Source: a bacterium (GTDB lineage Bacteria > Desulfobacterota > Binatia > DP-6). From it: a stretch of 64,000 nucleotides of DNA. Below the pieces are notes generated by a model. The model ran no database searches. It was not told the DNA's origin and saw only the letters and a list, made by a program, of their open reading frames with translations. The stretch spans positions 1 through 64,000 of the forward strand of contig JAHCID010000003.1 in NCBI GenBank assembly GCA_026129405.1, written 5' to 3'. The position numbers and the translations under genes are program-made. Numbering within the stretch: position 1 is the stretch's first letter; each line of letters begins with the position of its first letter. This document shows positions 60,509 through 64,000 of the stretch, one piece after another.

Positions 60509-61990
60509 TCAGGCCGTGCGGGGCGCCCCCCGGCGGCTCGGGTCGTCGGGCTGGTCGATGGCGTCGGTCCACAGCGCCGTCGCCGAGCGCCCCTCGGCCT
60601 GCGCCTGCTCCTCGAGGCTCGTGCGGACGTGGAGCAGGAGGTCGCCGAGGTGGTCGCGGGTGGCGTTGAGCGGAACGAGAAGGTCGCCGAGGGCCGCGCG
60701 GTCGCCGAGCGCGCCGGCGGCGTAGCGCTCGAGGACGTCGCTCTTCAGCGTCAGCACCTCCTGCTGGAGGTCGACGAGCGGCTCCAGCGCGAGCGTCGCG
60801 GACAGCTCGAGCTCGGTGAGCCGCCGCTCGACGTCGGCCATGCGCCGCAGGTGAGTGGCGAACTCCTCGTCGCGCGCCGCCTGGCGGCGCTGGCGCCACC
60901 ACTGCCACAGGAAGATGCTGCCGCCCGCGATCGCCCCGAGGACGCTGAACGTGTTGCCGAGCGTGTCGACGGTGTTCTCGGTGATGAACGGCTTGTCGCG
61001 GCGCAGGTACTCGATGGTGCCGTCGTGGCGTGGAAGCCGCGAGGGGAGGGCGAGCAGGCTCGGATCGAGCGGCGGCTGTGCGAGCCGGGCGACGTCGGCG
61101 CTGAACAGCGTCTCGAGCACGAGCTCGACCGTCTCGGGCGGCACCGACTCGTGCGCGACGAGGTTCAGGCGCGCGCCGATCGTCGGCAGCGGCTCGGCCG
61201 GGACGGGCGGCTGGCGCCGGTAGGTGAACGCCGGGATGACCGTGCCGGTCACGTGCTGGCGCTCGACGCTGGGCGTGGCCGGTCCGGGCTCGCTCGCGGC
61301 GAGCACCGCGTTCAGGCGGAACGCCTCGGCGAACGGGAGCGGGATCAGGCGGTAGTCGAAGCCGCGCACCAGCTCGAGCGCGAGCTCCGAGGGCAGGGTC
61401 GCGAGCAGCACCGTCGCGTCGGGCAGGGCGGCACGGTCGCCCGCGGCGATGAGGCGCTCGAGGTCGCCGAGGTCGATGTTGCGCGGCACGTAGCCGCTCT
61501 CGCCCGGCGTCGCGCCGGCGAACGCCAGCACGGCGGTGGCGAGGCCGGCGGTCGTCGAGCCGGGCGCGCCGAGGTCGACGACGTGCCCGCGCAGCCCTGC
61601 GAACCCGCCGGCGACGTCGTCGGCGAGCTCGGCCTTCACGAGGAAATGCACCGCCTCCATGTAGAGCGGCGTGACCTCGCGTACGTGCGGCACCTTGCCG
61701 GCACGGTAGGCTTCGGAGACGAGCGCGAAGTCGACGCGGCCCGCGTCGACGGCGTCGAGCTGGGTGTGTGCCTCGGGCATCGCCACGAGGCGCGCGGCGA
61801 CGCCGCGCGCCTCGAGCGCATGCAGGATGGTGCGCGCGACGAGGGCGCGCGTGGTCCCGAGCGGGCCGGCCGTCAACGTGATGCGATGCACCGGCGGGCG
61901 GCGGTTCGCGATCAGCGTCACGGCCGCGAGCGCCATCGCGCCCAGGCCGAGCAGGAGCAGCACCCAGCTGCGCCGACGTCGCTCCATCAT
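60509..61990 (-). CDS. TAXI-family solute-binding protein with extra membrane/coiled-coil C-terminus
   Basis: 493 residues. An N-terminal membrane helix (WVLLLLGLGAMALAAVTLIA) is followed by a TAXI-type periplasmic binding domain (RITLTAGPLGTTRALVARTI, VDFALVSEAYRAGKVPHV, PEAHTQLDAVDAGR). After about residue 350 comes a second helix (SVLGAIAGGSIFLWQWW) and then a basic, coiled-coil-like cytoplasmic tail (RRQRRQAARDEEFATHLRRM, LVDLQQEVLTLKSDVLERYA). No TRAP permease genes adjoin. It may be a sensor rather than a transporter subunit. Confidence 0.8.
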   Translation of the reverse strand: MMERRRRSWVLLLLGLGAMALAAVTLIANRRPPVHRITLTAGPLGTTRALVARTILHALEARGVAARLVAMPEAHTQLDAVDAGRVDFALVSEAYRAGKVPHVREVTPLYMEAVHFLVKAELADDVAGGFAGLRGHVVDLGAPGSTTAGLATAVLAFAGATPGESGYVPRNIDLGDLERLIAAGDRAALPDATVLLATLPSELALELVRGFDYRLIPLPFAEAFRLNAVLAASEPGPATPSVERQHVTGTVIPAFTYRRQPPVPAEPLPTIGARLNLVAHESVPPETVELVLETLFSADVARLAQPPLDPSLLALPSRLPRHDGTIEYLRRDKPFITENTVDTLGNTFSVLGAIAGGSIFLWQWWRQRRQAARDEEFATHLRRMADVERRLTELELSATLALEPLVDLQQEVLTLKSDVLERYAAGALGDRAALGDLLVPLNATRDHLGDLLLHVRTSLEEQAQAEGRSATALWTDAIDQPDDPSRRGAPRTA

Positions 61991-62204
61991 CCACCTCCCG
62001 CGCCGCGGTCGCCTACCATAACCCGGCCAGCGACCATGGTCGGGGCGCTGGCGCTTAATGGCAAGAGGCCCGCGGGGGCCGGTGCTATCCGAGCGCCGTC
62101 ACGGGCGTGGTCGCGACCGTGACCAACGGTCGACGCGCGCGACGCCCGGAGGGCACGCCGGTCTCGACCAGCAACGTATGGATCAGGCGAAAAGGAGAGT
62201 ACGG

Positions 62205-62639
62205 ATGCGACGAATCCTGGGAATGATGGCGGTGGTGGCGCTGGGTCTCGCGCTGGGCGTGGCGCAGGCCGAGGACAAGACGCCGGACGGCACCCTGAAG
62301 CTCGAAGGCGGCTCCATCGCGGCCGGCATCGGTCTCAGCTGGGGCAAGGGAACCCTTACCTACAAGGGCAAGGAGTACCCGGTCGAGGTGAAAGGGCTCT
62401 CCGTGGGCGACGTGGGCATCACCTCCATCGAGGCCTCCGGCAAGGTCTACAACCTCCAGAGCATCGGCGACTTCGACGGCAACTACACGGCCGTGGCCGC
62501 GGGCGCGACGGTGGCCGGCGGCGGCGCCATCAGCGCCATGCGCAACCAGGCGGGCGTGACGGTCGAGCTGGTGTCGACCACGCAGGGCATCAAGTTCGCC
62601 CTCGGGGGCGCCGGCGTCGACATGAAGATCAAGGAGTGA
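62205..62639 (+). CDS. Small secreted Gly/Ala-rich protein
   Basis: 144 residues with AAGGAG before the ATG. Signal peptide (MRRILGMMAVVALGLALGVA, cut after AQA). The mature part is beta-rich: LEGGSIAAGIGLSWGKGTLT, YKGKEYPVEVKGLSVGDVGI, GNYTAVAAGATVAGGGA. Similar small periplasmic proteins occur widely in Proteobacteria, some near EipA/DUF1134, but I am not sure of the family. The 250 bases after it hold no visible gene. Confidence 0.7.
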   Translation: MRRILGMMAVVALGLALGVAQAEDKTPDGTLKLEGGSIAAGIGLSWGKGTLTYKGKEYPVEVKGLSVGDVGITSIEASGKVYNLQSIGDFDGNYTAVAAGATVAGGGAISAMRNQAGVTVELVSTTQGIKFALGGAGVDMKIKE

Positions 62640-62890
62640 GGCGGTCGGCGATCCGGGCCTGCCGGCCCGGGTCGCCGACGGCGATCTCCCGCCTGCGTGC
62701 GCCGCGCCAACGCCCTTGGAGGGCCGCGACGCATGGTGTAGCAGAGCTCGGCGGTCCCCCGGTCGGATGTCCAGGGCGGGCCGCGAGCGGGGATCGAGCC
62801 TGTGCATGACGTGAGACCACGAGTCCCGGGCCAAACGCGGCGGCCGTCCTCTCGACGGCGCGACGGCGTCCCCGGCCGAGCGTCGTCGCG

Positions 62891-63958
62891 GTGAGCGGCG
62901 AAGCCCGGGCGTCCGCGCCCGATGCGTCCGCGTCGCTCGCCGCGACGCCCGATGCGCCCGCGGTGGTCGCCGGCATCCGCCGGCTCGCGGTCCCGGGCTT
63001 CGCCCTCGGGGTGGCGTTGTTCACGGCGCTCCTCGTGCACGAGGGCGTCGGCGAGGTGCTCGCCGCGCTCGCCGTCGGCGGCTGGGGGCTCGTCGGCGTG
63101 GCGCTGTTCCACGTGGCGCCGATGGCGGCCGACGCCGCCGGCTGGCGCGCCCTGCTCGCCGCACCCGATCGGCCCGGGTTGGGCACGATGTTCTTCGCCC
63201 GCTGGGTCGGCGAGTCCGTGAACGGGCTCCTGCCCGCGATGCAGATCGGCGGCAACGTCGCCAAGGCGCGCGTGCTCGTGCGCCGCGGCATGCCCGGGGC
63301 GACCGCGGGGGCGAGCGTGGTCGTCGACGTGACGCTGGTCATGGTGACGCAGATCGTCTTCACCGTCACCGGCCTCGTCCTTCTGCTGCTGCACGTCGGC
63401 GGGCGGACGATCGCGCCCACCGCAGCCGTCGGCCTCGGGCTCTCCGTGCTCGCGCTCGCGGGGTTCGTGCTGGCGCAGCGGCTCGGCGTCTTTGCGCGCG
63501 GCGCGCGCCTCTTGACCCGGGTCCGCGGCCCGAGCCCGCTCGCGGGCCTGGTCGACGACGCCGTGGCGCTCGACGGGCGCGTCGCCGGGCTCTATCGCGA
63601 GCGCGGGCGGGTGGTCGCGGCGGCGGCATGGCACCTCGCGAGCTGGGCCGTCGGCGTCGGCGAGGTGTGGCTGGCGCTGTGGCTCCTCGGCCACCCGGTC
63701 GACCTGCTCTCGGCGATCATCCTCGAGAGCCTGGCGCAGGCCATCCGCGGCGCCGCGTTCGCGGTGCCTGCGGCGCTCGGCGTGCAGGAGGGCGGCCTCC
63801 TGCTCCTCGGCGCCGCGCTCGGCATCGCGCCGGACACCGCGCTCGCGCTGTCGCTGACCAAGCGCGTGCGCGAGCTGACCCTCGGGCTGCCGGGGCTCGT
63901 CGCCTGGCAGCTGGACTGGACAGTGGATCGCCGCCGCGTCGGTGCGCGCTCGGCGTGA
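62891..63958 (+). CDS. Flippase-like integral membrane protein (HpnL type)
   Basis: 355 residues from a GTG, with about seven hydrophobic helices. Conserved segments: RWVGESVNGLLPAMQIGGNV, AKARVLVRRGMPG, and the late block FAVPAALGVQEGGLLLLGAA and ALALSLTKRVRELTLGLPGL. This is the lysylphosphatidylglycerol-synthase-like TIGR00374 family, and the late block resembles HpnL, the hopanoid-associated member. Hopanoid genes are not in the window, so the name is tentative. Confidence 0.8.
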   Translation: MSGEARASAPDASASLAATPDAPAVVAGIRRLAVPGFALGVALFTALLVHEGVGEVLAALAVGGWGLVGVALFHVAPMAADAAGWRALLAAPDRPGLGTMFFARWVGESVNGLLPAMQIGGNVAKARVLVRRGMPGATAGASVVVDVTLVMVTQIVFTVTGLVLLLLHVGGRTIAPTAAVGLGLSVLALAGFVLAQRLGVFARGARLLTRVRGPSPLAGLVDDAVALDGRVAGLYRERGRVVAAAAWHLASWAVGVGEVWLALWLLGHPVDLLSAIILESLAQAIRGAAFAVPAALGVQEGGLLLLGAALGIAPDTALALSLTKRVRELTLGLPGLVAWQLDWTVDRRRVGARSA

Positions 63959-63968
63959 TGGAGGATCG

Positions 63969-64000
63969 ATGAGCTCGCCCATCTCCCCGCTCGGCTCGCT
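63969..64000 (+). CDS. Start of a gene cut by the right edge
   Basis: An ATG at 63969 preceded by GGAGG at about 63959-63963 begins MSSPISPLGS and runs off the window. It is probably co-transcribed with the flippase. Too short to identify. Confidence 0.4.
   Translation, partial: MSSPISPLGS

Overview
This is a 64 kb window of very GC-rich bacterial chromosome. Many genes start with GTG, and genes within operons are tightly coupled by 4-base ATGA or GTGA overlaps. Secreted proteins with Thr-rich stalks and Cys-rich or disintegrin-like repeats, a bactofilin, a HpnL-like flippase and a sigma-28-type promoter together suggest a deltaproteobacterial-type lineage; the Binatota (Candidatus Binatia) are my best guess. 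That placement is inference from gene style, not a phylogeny.

Layout. 1-10.1 kb holds envelope and secreted proteins: a DUF6600 protein cut by the window edge, two secreted amidase-signature hydrolases, an SRPBCC protein, Cys-rich secreted proteins, an L,D-transpeptidase and a glycine-zipper lipoprotein. 10.1-18.6 kb is a defence and toxin-antitoxin island that is largely in ruins. It has an intact PLD-helicase-DUF3427 protein, a TOTE-type primase-helicase with its ATPase core deleted, and a twice-frameshifted HD hydrolase. It also has a frameshifted NucS-like nuclease, ParD with a frameshifted ParE, a Phd-type antitoxin with a broken PIN toxin, and an orphan integrase C-terminus. 18.68-28.89 kb is a 10.2 kb integrative element in the 3' end of a tRNA-Thr(CGT) gene, bounded by a perfect 45 bp direct repeat. 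It encodes integrase, excisionase-like and Cro-like regulators, a replication ATPase, large terminase and a possible prohead protease, but no portal, capsid or tail gene that I can recognise. It carries a striking 9 bp iteron array in 54 bp units at two places in opposite orientation.

29.0-38.1 kb is an intact, translationally coupled operon gmaS-mgsABC-mgdABCD. It encodes the N-methylglutamate pathway, which moves the methylamine nitrogen and methyl group through gamma-glutamylmethylamide and N-methylglutamate to ammonium and methylene-tetrahydrofolate or formaldehyde. 38.1-64 kb is mostly chromosomal housekeeping and envelope functions: bactofilin with a sigma-28-type promoter, YhbY, a methyltransferase, a GST, and a minus-strand operon hisS-cupredoxin-cyclase-porin. 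After these come a large stalked adhesin-like protein, a 1-Cys peroxiredoxin, a CoA-transferase, a universal stress protein and a Cro-like regulator. Then follow a secreted GH31 glycosidase, a PhyH dioxygenase, a thioesterase, Ku fused by overlap to a DUF748 gene, a TAXI-type binding protein with an unusual C-terminus, and a HpnL-like flippase.

A cross-cutting pattern is that frameshifts and internal deletions are concentrated at 13.6-18.6 kb, with one at 5.4 kb and probably one at 60.3 kb, while the long genes elsewhere read cleanly. Several breaks fall in short homopolymers, so decay and local sequence error must be separated by read mapping. All family assignments come from reading motifs by eye; no database search was possible.
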